Origin: Piscirickettsiaceae bacterium CG07_land_8_20_14_0_80_44_28
Lineage (GTDB): Bacteria; Pseudomonadota; Gammaproteobacteria; Thiomicrospirales; Thiomicrospiraceae
Reading direction: 5' to 3'
DNA length: 64,000 bases
Assembly (NCBI GenBank): GCA_002779995.1
Contig: PEWX01000092.1
Span: 1 to 64,000, forward strand
The notes below the pieces were generated by a model that was not told the DNA's origin, searched no databases, and was given only the letters and a program-made list of their open reading frames with translations. The translations under genes and the position numbers were made by a program. Position 1 is the first letter of the stretch; each line of letters begins with the position of its first letter. Below, piece after piece: positions 26,571 to 37,045 of this stretch.

Positions 26571-28001
26571 TTAAGCGTTTGCTGTTGCCGCTGATTCTTG
26601 TCTTGCGTTTGCTGTACGTATTGTCATCACAACGTTATACAACATAACCGCTGCACCAGAGAAGAATAAGAAACCACCAACGGCTCTCATTACATAATAT
26701 GGATGCATTGCGGCGACCGATTCAACAAATGAATATGCCAAAGTTCCATACTCATCATAGGCACGCCACATAAGACCTTGCATAATCCCGGATACCCACA
26801 TTGCAACGACGTAGAATACGGTCCCAATAGTTGCTAACCAGAAATGGAAATTAATTAGCTTCATTGAATACATCTCAGTATCCCAAAGCTTCATAACCAT
26901 ATGGTAAAGCGCACCGATAGAAACCATTGCAACCCAACCTAATGCACCTGAATGCACATGACCGACGGTCCAGTCAGTATAGTGCGACAAAGCATTAACG
27001 GTTTTCGCAGCCATCACCGGCCCTTCAAACGTAGACATCGCATAGAAAGCCAAAGAAATAATCAAGAAACGTAGGATGTAGTCTGTACGTAATCTATCCC
27101 AGGCGCCAGACAAGGTTAGCATCCCGTTTAACGCCCCCCCCCAAGAAGGGATAATCATCGCAAGAGAAATAACTGCACCAAGCGAACCTGTCCAATCCGG
27201 TAAAGCCGTATATTGAAGATGGTGAGCCCCAAGCCAAACATAACCGAATGACAATGCCCAGAAATGGATAACCGACAAACGATAAGAATAGATTGGACGC
27301 TGTGATTGCTTAGGAACGAAGTAATACATAATCCCCAAGAAACCGGCTGTCAGAAAGAAACCAACCGCATTATGCCCCCACCACCATTGAATCATGGCAT
27401 CTTGAACACCAGAAAACAATGAATATGAACGGAACAACGAAACCGGAAGCGCTAAACCATTTACCACATAAAGATATGTGATCATAATCATCATACTGAT
27501 GAAGAACCAGTTCGCAACATAAACGTTTGGATGGGTTTCTTTATCACGAGAAGCGATGGTCATCACAAAGTTCAGCGTATAGAGCGTCCAAACAAAAGCA
27601 ATGGCAATCGCTAGAGGCCACTCTTGCTCGTGATACTCCTTACCAGTCGTCATACCTAATGAAATAGTGACGACAGTGGCTAACAAACCAATTGTAAATA
27701 GAATCGCTGTCAACCAAGCCATTCCATTACTCCATAAGCGCACACCGTTTGTTCTTTGAACAATATAAAAGGCTGTCGCCATTAACGTCATACCACCAAA
27801 GGCAAAAATAACCGTATTGGTATGCATAACACGCAATCTTGCAAACGTAATCTCTGCAATATCTAAATTTAACGCTGGCCAAGCTAACTCTGATGCTGCG
27901 TAAGTCCCTAAAAAGGTCCCTAACACCAGAAATGTAACCGCACCAACAGTTAAGTACTTCACCACACCATTATCATATTGTGGTTTTACTGTAGTATCCA
28001 T
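26571..28001 (-). CDS. ccoN: cbb3-type cytochrome c oxidase subunit I
   Basis: WWWGHNAVGFFLTAGFLGIMYYFVPKQ...TVGHVHSGALGWVAMVSIGALY; start taken at MDTTVKP. Confidence 0.97.
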   Translation of the reverse strand: MDTTVKPQYDNGVVKYLTVGAVTFLVLGTFLGTYAASELAWPALNLDIAEITFARLRVMHTNTVIFAFGGMTLMATAFYIVQRTNGVRLWSNGMAWLTAILFTIGLLATVVTISLGMTTGKEYHEQEWPLAIAIAFVWTLYTLNFVMTIASRDKETHPNVYVANWFFISMMIMITYLYVVNGLALPVSLFRSYSLFSGVQDAMIQWWWGHNAVGFFLTAGFLGIMYYFVPKQSQRPIYSYRLSVIHFWALSFGYVWLGAHHLQYTALPDWTGSLGAVISLAMIIPSWGGALNGMLTLSGAWDRLRTDYILRFLIISLAFYAMSTFEGPVMAAKTVNALSHYTDWTVGHVHSGALGWVAMVSIGALYHMVMKLWDTEMYSMKLINFHFWLATIGTVFYVVAMWVSGIMQGLMWRAYDEYGTLAYSFVESVAAMHPYYVMRAVGGFLFFSGAAVMLYNVVMTIRTANARQESAATANA

Positions 28002-28136
28002 TAGCTGGAATCCCCCTCTTATTTTCAAATTAATCAACTCTTACTCTCAAATAACCACTTAAGATTAAAAGCCGGTACCTCATGGCGCATTATAAAAGGC
28101 TCTTACAACACCAACCAGCTTATCCCGCATTAAAAC

Positions 28137-28150
28137 TTAATTTAAATCAA
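28137..28150 (-). promoter_or_regulatory. Candidate FNR/ANR-like box upstream of ccoN
   Basis: Minus strand TTGAT-TTAA-ATTAA, one mismatch from TTGATnnnnATCAA, about 140 bp upstream of the ccoN start. Confidence 0.35.
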
Positions 28151-28371
28151 TAAATAATTCAAATTAGCTTTATGGTTACCCGTCAAGTAAGACGAATATC
28201 AAAGTAATCAGGGGAATTATCGCAAAAAACAACTTTGGTTTTGACTTTCCACTACAAATTTTTTTTATAGTCTCCATTAGGTATAACTAATCAGGACAAT
28301 TAATGGCAGATTTAACCCCCCCATTCAATTTTAAAAAACGATATAATAATTGCCTTTTTAAACAATTCCCC

Positions 28372-28977
28372 ATGTCAAAGAGAGCGATTATGCGTAAAGC
28401 CAGTGTCCAGCGAAATACACTTGAAACTCAAATCCAACTGACGGTTAATTTAGATGGCACCGGAACCAGCGAATTATCAACCGGCGTGCCCTTCCTGGAT
28501 CACATGCTTGATCAAATTGCTCGGCATGGCTTAATTGACTTGGTTATACATGCTCAGGGTGACAACCACATTGATGACCACCATACTGTAGAAGACATTG
28601 GCATTGCACTCGGCATGGCAATTAAAGAAGCCGTTGGTGATAAAAAAGGGATCAGCCGCTATGGACACGCTTATGTCCCTTTAGATGAAGCGCTTTCTCG
28701 AGTGGTTATTGACTTATCGGGGCGCCCCGGTTTAACGTTCAAGGCTGATTTTACGCGCGCAGCCATCGGTCGATTTGATACTGAGTTGGTGGCTGAGTTT
28801 TTCCGGGGCTTTGTCAATCATGCTCAGGTAACGCTTCACATTGACTGTCTCCGCGGGGAAAATGCTCACCACCAAACAGAAACCATTTTTAAAGCCTTTG
28901 GACGTGCAATTCGTATTGCATTAACACCCGACCCTAGAATGTTGGATCAACTGCCATCAACCAAAGGAGCGCTTTAG
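28372..28977 (+). CDS. hisB: Imidazoleglycerol-phosphate dehydratase
   Basis: [30 protein letters not shown]; start placed at [11 protein letters not shown] after a TATAAT-like box. Confidence 0.95.
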   Translation: MSKRAIMRKASVQRNTLETQIQLTVNLDGTGTSELSTGVPFLDHMLDQIARHGLIDLVIHAQGDNHIDDHHTVEDIGIALGMAIKEAVGDKKGISRYGHAYVPLDEALSRVVIDLSGRPGLTFKADFTRAAIGRFDTELVAEFFRGFVNHAQVTLHIDCLRGENAHHQTETIFKAFGRAIRIALTPDPRMLDQLPSTKGAL

Positions 28978-28980
28978 TTT

Positions 28981-29622
28981 ATGGCGGATCAAAAACTGAT
29001 CACTGTTGTTGATTATGGAATGGGAAACTTACGTTCAGTTGCCAAAGCGGCAGAACACGTTGCTGCACCCAACACGCGAATCTGTATTAGCCAAAAACTG
29101 CAAGATATTGAAGATGCAGATGCGGTTATTTTCCCCGGGCAAGGTGCAGCTAAGGCTTGCATGCAAGCCTTGCAAACCAGCGGCATTGATCATGCGATCT
29201 TAAAATCCGCAGCTGAGAAGCCATTCTTAGGCATCTGCATGGGACTTCAAGTGTTAATGACGGCTAGCGAAGAAAACCAGGGCGTGAATTGTCTTAATCT
29301 ATATAAAGGGCATGCTAAGGCTTTTGATTTAGCCGATTTCCCTAAGTTAAAAATCCCACACATGGGTTGGAATCAGATTCATCAAACTCAGGATCACCCG
29401 CTTTGGCATCAAATTCCCCAAGACAGTCGCTTTTATTTTGTTCACAGCTATTATGTCGCGCCAAACGATAGGTCGATTATTGCGGGCACCAGCAGACATG
29501 GTATCACTTTCACCTCTGCTATCGCTCATAACAACCTATTTGCGATTCAGGCACACCCTGAAAAAAGTTCGGCGGCAGGCTTACAGCTTTTTAAAAACTT
29601 TCTGCATTGGAACCCACAATAA
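28981..29622 (+). CDS. hisH: Imidazole glycerol phosphate synthase subunit HisH
   Basis: VVDYGMGNLRSV, PFLGICMGLQVLM. Confidence 0.95.
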   Translation: MADQKLITVVDYGMGNLRSVAKAAEHVAAPNTRICISQKLQDIEDADAVIFPGQGAAKACMQALQTSGIDHAILKSAAEKPFLGICMGLQVLMTASEENQGVNCLNLYKGHAKAFDLADFPKLKIPHMGWNQIHQTQDHPLWHQIPQDSRFYFVHSYYVAPNDRSIIAGTSRHGITFTSAIAHNNLFAIQAHPEKSSAAGLQLFKNFLHWNPQ

Positions 29623-29631
29623 AGGAACCCC

Positions 29632-30384
29632 ATGTTACTGATTCCTGCTATAGATTTAAAAGATGGAAACTGCGTTCGCTTACGTCAAGGACTCATGGAA
29701 GATGCCACCGTATTTTCCGGTGACATCGTTGCCATGGCAAAACGCTGGGTTGATGAAGGCGCAAGACGTCTGCATATGGTTGATCTAAACGGCGCTTTTG
29801 CAGGTAAACCCATCAATGCTCAAGCCGTCTACCAAGTGCGGGAAGCGTTTCCAGAGTTACCTATTCAAATTGGCGGTGGTATTCGTGACCTGGAAACCAT
29901 TGACGCCTATTTAAGTGCCGGTGTTAGCTATTGCATTATTGGCACCCAAGCCGTTCACCATCCCGAATTTGTCACCGAAGCCTGTAAAGCCTTTCCGGGG
30001 CATATTATCGTGGGGCTCGACGCCAAACAAGGCATGGTTGCCATTAATGGCTGGGCGGAAGTAACAAACTATCAAGTTGCTGAACTGGGAAAACAATTTG
30101 AAAATGATGGCGTTGAAGCCATTATTTATACGGATATTGGTCGCGACGGCATGATGCAAGGCGTCAATATCGAAGCGACCCAAGCATTGGCGAAAGCACT
30201 CAATATTCCCATTATTGCCTCGGGCGGGATTACCGACCTCGAAGACATTAAAGCCTTATCTAAGATTGAAGCGGATGGTGTCACTGCGGCCATTACCGGT
30301 AGAGCCATCTATGAAGGCACCCTCGATTTCAAAATGGGTCAAGCCCTTTCAGACCAACTTTCTCAACCATTAAAGGCGCAATAA
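29632..30384 (+). CDS. hisA: Phosphoribosylformimino-5-aminoimidazole carboxamide ribotide isomerase
   Basis: [27 protein letters not shown]. Confidence 0.96.
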   Translation: MLLIPAIDLKDGNCVRLRQGLMEDATVFSGDIVAMAKRWVDEGARRLHMVDLNGAFAGKPINAQAVYQVREAFPELPIQIGGGIRDLETIDAYLSAGVSYCIIGTQAVHHPEFVTEACKAFPGHIIVGLDAKQGMVAINGWAEVTNYQVAELGKQFENDGVEAIIYTDIGRDGMMQGVNIEATQALAKALNIPIIASGGITDLEDIKALSKIEADGVTAAITGRAIYEGTLDFKMGQALSDQLSQPLKAQ

Positions 30385-31158
30385 ATGAGTTTAGCCAAAC
30401 GCATTATCCCTTGTTTAGATGTTGACAATGGCCGCGTCGTCAAAGGCGTCCAATTTGTTGATATTCGTGATGCCGGTGACCCGGTTGAAGTCGCCAAGCG
30501 TTATGATCAACAAGGTGCGGATGAAATTACTTTTTTAGATATCACCGCAACCGCCCATCAACGCGAAACCCTTGTTCATGTTGTTGAAGAAGTTGCCAAC
30601 CAAGTCTTTATCCCCTTAACCGTGGGAGGAGGGATTCGCTCACTTGACGATGTTCGAACCATGCTCAATGCGGGTGCGGATAAAGTGGCTATCAATTCTG
30701 CCGCTATTTTCAATCCCGGATTTGTCAAAGGCGCCTGTGATACTTTTGGTTCTCAATGTATCGTTATCGCTATTGATGCTAAAAAAGTTAATACAGCAGA
30801 CGGATCCGATAAATGGGAAATTTTCACGCATGGCGGCCGAAAAGAAACCGGTATCGACGCTATCGAGTGGGCAAAAAAAATGCAAGCGCTGGGTGCGGGC
30901 GAACTGCTGGTGACCAGCATGGATAAAGATGGTACAAAAAGTGGATTCGACCTGCCCTTAACCCGCGCAATCGCTGACAGCGTTTCGATTCCCGTCATTG
31001 CCTCCGGCGGGGTTGGTACACTGGAAGATCTTTGTGACGGCATTACTGAAGGCCACGCCGAAGCCGTGCTAGCCGCCAGTATTTTTCATTTTGGCGAACA
31101 CTCCGTTATCGAGGCCAAACAAACCATGCAACAACAAGGCATCGAGGTACGACTATGA
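30385..31158 (+). CDS. hisF: Imidazole glycerol phosphate synthase subunit HisF
   Basis: [22 protein letters not shown]. Confidence 0.97.
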   Translation: MSLAKRIIPCLDVDNGRVVKGVQFVDIRDAGDPVEVAKRYDQQGADEITFLDITATAHQRETLVHVVEEVANQVFIPLTVGGGIRSLDDVRTMLNAGADKVAINSAAIFNPGFVKGACDTFGSQCIVIAIDAKKVNTADGSDKWEIFTHGGRKETGIDAIEWAKKMQALGAGELLVTSMDKDGTKSGFDLPLTRAIADSVSIPVIASGGVGTLEDLCDGITEGHAEAVLAASIFHFGEHSVIEAKQTMQQQGIEVRL

Positions 31159-31508
31159 GTGGCATTTTATCTCAACTTGACCAAGTTTTAGCGGATCGTA
31201 AAAGCCAATCTCCCCAGGAGTCTTACGTCGCGAGTCTTTATCACAAAGGTCTGGATCAAATTTTAAAAAAAATTGGTGAGGAAGCCACCGAAACGGTTAT
31301 GGCGGCAAAAGATGTTGCCGACCAAGAAGATAAACAAGCCCTAATCTATGAAGTGGCAGACTTGTGGTTCCACACTTTAATCTTATTATCACACCAAGAC
31401 TGTTCTAGCGACGATATACTGACAGAATTACAAAAACGCTTTGGCCTATCCGGCCATGAAGAAAAAGCGAGTCGTTCACAAAACGACTCATCCTCCTTGA
31501 CAAAATAA
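31155..31508 (+). CDS. hisE: Phosphoribosyl-ATP pyrophosphatase
   Basis: [31 protein letters not shown]; overlaps hisF by 4 bp. Confidence 0.93.
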   Translation: MSGILSQLDQVLADRKSQSPQESYVASLYHKGLDQILKKIGEEATETVMAAKDVADQEDKQALIYEVADLWFHTLILLSHQDCSSDDILTELQKRFGLSGHEEKASRSQNDSSSLTK

Positions 31509-31521
31509 CCGGGAAACAACC

Positions 31522-31842
31522 ATGACCACTGAAAAAAGCATCTTTAGCAAAATTATTGATCGAGAAATTCCGTCTGACATAGTGCATGAAGATGATAAAT
31601 GTATTGTGATTAACGACCTTTATCCCAAGGCCAAAACACACTTATTAATCATCCCCAAAAAACCCATCCGCTCACTGTTTGAGCTTGCGCCGGAAGATAA
31701 AGATCTAATGGGGCATATGATGCTATTGTTACCACAACTGGCACAAGCGCAAGGACTGAAAGGCTTTCAAACGAAAATTCATACCGGCGAATCCGGTGGC
31801 CAAGAAATTTTTCACCTGCACATTCATCTACTGGGTGACTAA
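31522..31842 (+). CDS. HIT family (HinT-like) protein
   Basis: IFSKIIDREIPSDIVHEDD...FHLHIHLLG histidine triad. Confidence 0.94.
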   Translation: MTTEKSIFSKIIDREIPSDIVHEDDKCIVINDLYPKAKTHLLIIPKKPIRSLFELAPEDKDLMGHMMLLLPQLAQAQGLKGFQTKIHTGESGGQEIFHLHIHLLGD

Positions 31843-32009
31843 AAAAATGAGGAAACAGGCCGGCTCGCCTCCCATGACACAAAAAACACTGAGCTTTTTA
31901 AGGGGTTTCACAGACAACACCAATCACTCAATTTATTTTAAATAAAACAAAAGTCTGATATTATTAGCGGTTACTTATTAAAACATACCCTTTCAACTTG
32001 GAGACAAAA

Positions 32010-32261
32010 ATGGGCATTAGCATTTGGCAATTATTAATCATCTTAGCAATCGTATTGGTTCTGTTTGGCGCTAAAAGACTGCGCAATGTCGGCTCTGATT
32101 TAGGCGGCGCCATTAAAGGGTTCAAGAAAGCGGTTTCAGAAGAAGATGACAAAAAAACTGACACCACAACACAAACTCTTGATCAAAAAGAAGGCGATGT
32201 CTTTGACGCTGAAGCTGAAACAAAATCAACGTCTAAATCAGAAACCAAAGATAAAGTTTAA
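32010..32261 (+). CDS. tatA: Sec-independent translocase TatA
   Basis: [41 protein letters not shown]. Confidence 0.95.
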   Translation: MGISIWQLLIILAIVLVLFGAKRLRNVGSDLGGAIKGFKKAVSEEDDKKTDTTTQTLDQKEGDVFDAEAETKSTSKSETKDKV

Positions 32262-32311
32262 TCTCCTTAAGCTTCCTTGTAACCTGAGTAACCTGAAAAG
32301 GCATTTGCGTC

Positions 32312-32812
32312 ATGTTCGATATTGGTTTTCTAGAGATTATCGTCATCTTAGTCATCACCTTAATGGTCATTGGCCCGGAACGCATGCCTGAAGTCGCCCG
32401 AAAAATGGGTCAATTCATCGGCAAAACCCGGCGATTCATTAATTCAGTTAAAGACAATTCTGAAATCAGTGAAACGGTTCGAGAACTTCAAGACTCGATG
32501 AACCTTGAAGAGGAAAAACACTCTCTCGAGAAAGTCACCGGGGGGTTACAAGAGGATATGAACCAAATTCAACAAGGATTTGAAATTGATCAAACCTTGT
32601 CAAGGCCTTTTGGCCAAGATGAAACCCAGATCAGTGACGGCTCACAATTCAATAAAGCACCGGCGCAGCCCAAACGACCAACGTCGGTATCGAATACTGA
32701 ACAAAACCAACAACCAGACCAAACTGAGACTGAAAAAACGCCAGACAGTGCTGACGATCCTATGAAATCACCGACTCAAACCCCCTCAGCTACGGAAAAA
32801 TCGCCTTCATGA
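32312..32812 (+). CDS. tatB: Sec-independent translocase TatB
   Basis: MFDIGFLEIIVILVITLMVIGPERMPEVARKMG. Confidence 0.94.
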   Translation: MFDIGFLEIIVILVITLMVIGPERMPEVARKMGQFIGKTRRFINSVKDNSEISETVRELQDSMNLEEEKHSLEKVTGGLQEDMNQIQQGFEIDQTLSRPFGQDETQISDGSQFNKAPAQPKRPTSVSNTEQNQQPDQTETEKTPDSADDPMKSPTQTPSATEKSPS

Positions 32813-33804
32813 AGCCGAGTGCACTGCCGCCCAATGATACTGAAATGACGCTCGTTCAACATCTGCTTGAACTGCGTAATACGGTCACCAAAACCATCTT
32901 GGCAATCCTGGTCATTTTTGTTGTCCTTTTCCCGTTCGCCAACGAAATCTACACTTATATTTCTGAACCCTTATCTCGCTTTTTGCCGGACGGCACCAGC
33001 ATGATTGCAACCGGGGTGGCTTCCCCTTTTTTAACACCGTTTAAGCTCAGTTTGGTGTTAGCGATTTACTTTGCGATGCCAATTATGTTTTATCAAGTAT
33101 GGCGTTTTATTGAACCCGCCCTTTACCAACATGAACGCAAACTGATAGGCCCCATGTTATTTTTCAGTTCCTTTCTGTTTTTTGCGGGTGGTGCCTTTGC
33201 CTATTATGTGGTTTTTCCATTGGTCTTTGGTTTTCTGTCCGGCACCGCACCCGAAGGGGTGACGATTGCCACCGACATCTCGCTTTATCTTGATTTTGTC
33301 ATTAAAATGTTCTTTGCTTTTGGCATCGCCTTTGAAGTCCCGATTGCCGTCATCTTACTCATTTTATCCGGCATGGTGTCCGCCGAAAAAATGTCTCACG
33401 CCCGCCCTTATGTGGTGGTGGGTGCCTTTGTCGTTGGCATGCTGCTGACACCGCCTGACATCATTTCACAAACCCTGCTGGCGATTCCCATGTGGTTACT
33501 TTATGAAGCCGGAACCCTAATCGGTGCCCGACTCATCAAACACCGCAAGCCAGAACAGGACACGGATGACGACACAGAACAAGACTTTGAATTTGATGAC
33601 CGCTATGCCGATCAACTGGATGATGACACCGACTGGGATAAAGCCTTTGATGAGATAGAAGACAGTTTTGATCGATTAGAAAAAGAACAACAACAGCGTC
33701 AAAAAAGCGATACCGATTCTGAACCGAATAACCAACCCAATTCAGATACAACGACGCCCAATGAAAAACCAACCGATTCTAACTCAACGCCTAAAACCCC
33801 ATAA
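32809..33804 (+). CDS. tatC: Sec-independent translocase TatC
   Basis: LVQHLLELRNTVTK...six TM segments; long acidic C-terminal tail. Confidence 0.95.
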   Translation: MKPSALPPNDTEMTLVQHLLELRNTVTKTILAILVIFVVLFPFANEIYTYISEPLSRFLPDGTSMIATGVASPFLTPFKLSLVLAIYFAMPIMFYQVWRFIEPALYQHERKLIGPMLFFSSFLFFAGGAFAYYVVFPLVFGFLSGTAPEGVTIATDISLYLDFVIKMFFAFGIAFEVPIAVILLILSGMVSAEKMSHARPYVVVGAFVVGMLLTPPDIISQTLLAIPMWLLYEAGTLIGARLIKHRKPEQDTDDDTEQDFEFDDRYADQLDDDTDWDKAFDEIEDSFDRLEKEQQQRQKSDTDSEPNNQPNSDTTTPNEKPTDSNSTPKTP

Positions 33805-35590
33805 AAAATGGCCAGGCCTGGCCATTTTTTGGGTGTTTGCAATCAGCTTTCATTCACCTTGCCAGGCCGTAAAACCGAACCCCATCTTCACCGAAAATGC
33901 CTTGGCCACCGCAACGTCACCTTACTTGGTGATGCATGCAAAGGACCCGGTGTTTTGGCAGCCCTGGCACCTTGGCGTCTTAGAAGAGGCACAACGTTTA
34001 CACAAACCCATTTTAATCTCGAGCGGATACTTTTCGTGTCATTGGTGTCACGTTATGCAGCGGGAAAACTATCAAGACAAAGCCGTCGCAAAGCTGCTTA
34101 ACCAACACTTTATTTCAGTCAAGATTGATCGTGAACTGCTCCCGGATACCGACCAGGCACTGATAGAATTTTCTCGCAAATCAGCTGGTCATGCAGGCTG
34201 GCCACAACATATCATTCTGACCCCTGAAGGACACCCTTTCTATGCATTTGTCTATCTACCCAAAGCAACCTTAGTCGCCCGCCTAGAGCGCGTGATAGAT
34301 TTATGGCAATCTAATCCCGAGCACATACGACAGCTTGCCAAAAAAGCCCTACCCACCCCTTCTGATAGCAACCCCAAGACGCTGATACTCGATGACGACC
34401 TGTTCATCCAAGCGTTTAATCAACAGTTACTTCAACAAATAGATGAATTGAGTGGTGGCTTAAAAACCAGTCATAAATTTCCAAAACCACACCTTCTCAT
34501 CACGCTGCTACAGCAAACCAATCCCCCCCAAGCCTTGCAGGCCTGGTTAAAATTGACGCTGGATCAAATGCAAAACCAAGGGCTTCATGATGCGGTTCAT
34601 GGTGGTTTTTTTCGCTATACCATTGACCCTGAATGGCAAAGCCCACATTTTGAAAAAATGCTTTATACCCAAGCCTTATTAGCCAAGGTCTACTTTGTCG
34701 CCGCCGATCAGTTTGCGAATCCTCAATATTTGCAAACTGCTCGACAGACGCTGGATTATGTTGAAACCCACTTATGGGATGCCAACGCACAATTATTTAT
34801 GAGCAGTCAATCCGCAATCGATTTTCAGCAACGTGAAGGCGGTGCTTATCTTTGGTCCCGCCAAGCGCTTAAAAAACGCCTCAATCCACAAGCCTTTCAA
34901 TATCTCGTGACCGCTTGGCAATTGCAACAACCCCCGCCATTTGAGCTTGGCTGGCTCCCCAAGCCCACGGCCAAACACTGGTCTGACATTCAAATAAAAC
35001 TTCGCCGCACACCCACTGACATTCCCACCGACGATAAAATGATTTTGGCTTGGAATGCCCTCATGCTCTCAAGCTATGCCGTGGCTTATAAACTGGACAC
35101 CGCCAACCGATCACAGTATGCCAATAAAGCAGAACAACTGGTAAAAAGCCTACAAAAGGCTTTCCAAAACCAATCACCGCCACGGGCATTCAATCGCCAA
35201 GGCCAAATAATGGGTTCTGCCACTTTAGAAGATTATGCTTTAACCCTTCAAGCACTCAAAGATTGGCAAAACACCCTGTCTCAATCGCCCCCTTTAGCCC
35301 CCCAATCCAAAGTCATTCAAACCCTTAAAATGCTTCAAGCCCAGCTTAAGGCGCAATCCGAGCAACGCTTTTTATCGGCTCAAGGCTGGCGATTGTCTCA
35401 AGCCCCCATTTTACCGGGGCAACATCATCATTGGGCAACCCCGGATAGTGACCTTCCCAGTGTCACTGCCCGTTTAGATTGCTCAAGACCCAATCATATC
35501 GCACACGCACAAACCGAATTACTCACCCATCCTTTAGACTATGCCAGCTATGCGGATACGCTAAAATGCCTTAAACAGGAAGCGCGCTGA
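33761..35590 (+). CDS. DUF255/thioredoxin-domain protein (YyaL/SSP411-like) with N-terminal signal peptide
   Basis: SPYLVMHAKDPVFWQPW; GYFSCHWCHVMQRENYQD; start overlaps the tatC end. Confidence 0.88.
   Translation: MKNQPILTQRLKPHKKWPGLAIFWVFAISFHSPCQAVKPNPIFTENALATATSPYLVMHAKDPVFWQPWHLGVLEEAQRLHKPILISSGYFSCHWCHVMQRENYQDKAVAKLLNQHFISVKIDRELLPDTDQALIEFSRKSAGHAGWPQHIILTPEGHPFYAFVYLPKATLVARLERVIDLWQSNPEHIRQLAKKALPTPSDSNPKTLILDDDLFIQAFNQQLLQQIDELSGGLKTSHKFPKPHLLITLLQQTNPPQALQAWLKLTLDQMQNQGLHDAVHGGFFRYTIDPEWQSPHFEKMLYTQALLAKVYFVAADQFANPQYLQTARQTLDYVETHLWDANAQLFMSSQSAIDFQQREGGAYLWSRQALKKRLNPQAFQYLVTAWQLQQPPPFELGWLPKPTAKHWSDIQIKLRRTPTDIPTDDKMILAWNALMLSSYAVAYKLDTANRSQYANKAEQLVKSLQKAFQNQSPPRAFNRQGQIMGSATLEDYALTLQALKDWQNTLSQSPPLAPQSKVIQTLKMLQAQLKAQSEQRFLSAQGWRLSQAPILPGQHHHWATPDSDLPSVTARLDCSRPNHIAHAQTELLTHPLDYASYADTLKCLKQEAR
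33803..33830. repeat. CCAGGCCTGG palindrome copy 4, perfect 28-bp palindrome (tatC 3' end / DUF255 signal peptide)
   Basis: AAAAAATGGCCAGGCCTGGCCATTTTTT; core at 33812-33821. Confidence 0.96.
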
Positions 35591-36276
35591 TGGCTTGGCT
35601 GGTGATCGGATTTTTGCTACTCTTTGTGCTCAGTTCTGTGCCCAATATTTGGACTCAGTCCATTTTAAAAAAATACCGTACCCCCCACCCCACCATTCCA
35701 GGAACGGGGTTGCAGTTCGCCGAACACCTCATCAAAAAATACCAACTGGAAGTACGCCTAGAAGAAACCAACCAAGGGGATCACTATGACCCGATTGCAA
35801 AGGTGGTTCGCATCTCGCAAGATAATGCGCACAGCAACTCCCTGACCGCCATCACCACGGTTGCTCATGAAATAGGCCATGCATTGCAACATCAACAAAA
35901 CTATACCCCACTTATCCAAAGAACGGTATTGGTCGAACGAGCGCAACGCATGCAGCAATTTAGCGGCATTGCTTTAATGCTGACGCCCATCCTTATCCCG
36001 CTATTGCATACCCCGGTTATTGGTCTGGTTACCTTTGGCGCCGGCTTTATTGCGATGGGCATTCCCGTTATTTTGCACCTATCCACTTTACCGGTTGAGT
36101 GGGATGCCAGCTACAATCGCGCACTGCCTTTATTAAAAGACGGCCAATACTTGTCTGCTGCCGACCTCAAAACGGCACGCAAAATTTTACGCGCCTGCGC
36201 ACTCACCTATGTAGCGGCTTCGTTATCCAGCCTCTTTAACTTATGGAAATGGTTGCGAGCAATTAAAGGTCGCTAG
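35590..36276 (+). CDS. Zinc metallopeptidase (YugP-like)
   Basis: VAHEIGHALQHQ (HExxH), TM segments. Confidence 0.9.
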   Translation: MAWLVIGFLLLFVLSSVPNIWTQSILKKYRTPHPTIPGTGLQFAEHLIKKYQLEVRLEETNQGDHYDPIAKVVRISQDNAHSNSLTAITTVAHEIGHALQHQQNYTPLIQRTVLVERAQRMQQFSGIALMLTPILIPLLHTPVIGLVTFGAGFIAMGIPVILHLSTLPVEWDASYNRALPLLKDGQYLSAADLKTARKILRACALTYVAASLSSLFNLWKWLRAIKGR

Positions 36277-36997
36277 CATGAGACCTGGCTCTAGCCAACG
36301 CCCAAGCTTGAATTTTGAGATGCGGGAATTGTGCTTTCAAGGTCAAAGCCACTTGATTGAGTGTTGCGCCCGTGGTCATCACATCATCCAAAATAGCCAC
36401 TTGACGGCAAGCGGCTAAGGTTTTTTTTGCCGCTGCATCCACTGCAAAAACACCTCGCACATTCTGCTGTCTTTGTTGTGCATCCAACAATGCCTGTGCC
36501 GCCGTTGCTTTGATGCGACGAACGGCAAATGGCAAAAGCTGAGGGTGCTCGTCACCGCTAACCAGTTGCCTTGCCAACTCCAATGCTTGATTGAATCCCC
36601 GTTCTAATAAGCGATCGGCGTGTAAGGGCACAGGGATAACCGCATCTACGCCCTGCATTGCCAAGTGCGGCTGCCACAATTGAGCCAACAATCTGCCCAA
36701 ATGTAGCTGCTGTTGGTACTTAAATGCCTGGATCAAATCCTGCATCACCGACGTATAATAAAACCCGGCTTGAGTCTGTTCAAACGCGGGGGGGCTTTGT
36801 AAGCAACGCCCACAAACGCCATCCACCGCCAAGGGTTCGGCGCACACAAAACAGCCTTTTTTATCGGCATCGGCTGGGCGCGATAGCTTGCGTAAATAGT
36901 CATCGGCCAAATCCCAATCTTGAGTCGCTTTACCACTTAAAACGCATCGCGGTGGGAACAGCCATTTTTCAAAGGATTCAAATTGCGTCATATTCAT
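36263..36997 (-). CDS. ComF family protein (phosphoribosyltransferase-like)
   Basis: C-x2-C pairs; VAILDDVMTTGATLNQ PRPP motif. Confidence 0.9.
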   Translation of the reverse strand: MNMTQFESFEKWLFPPRCVLSGKATQDWDLADDYLRKLSRPADADKKGCFVCAEPLAVDGVCGRCLQSPPAFEQTQAGFYYTSVMQDLIQAFKYQQQLHLGRLLAQLWQPHLAMQGVDAVIPVPLHADRLLERGFNQALELARQLVSGDEHPQLLPFAVRRIKATAAQALLDAQQRQQNVRGVFAVDAAAKKTLAACRQVAILDDVMTTGATLNQVALTLKAQFPHLKIQAWALARARSHASDL

Positions 36998-37045
36998 TGC
37001 CTCTCTAATTCGTTATAATAACGCATCCTTCAAACATAATGGAAA

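Noticed and set aside
33808-34101. 97-aa ORF MARPGHFLGV... starting inside the 28-bp palindrome
   Set aside because: Out of frame with the clear DUF255 CDS; only the embedded ATGGCC of the palindrome supplies its start
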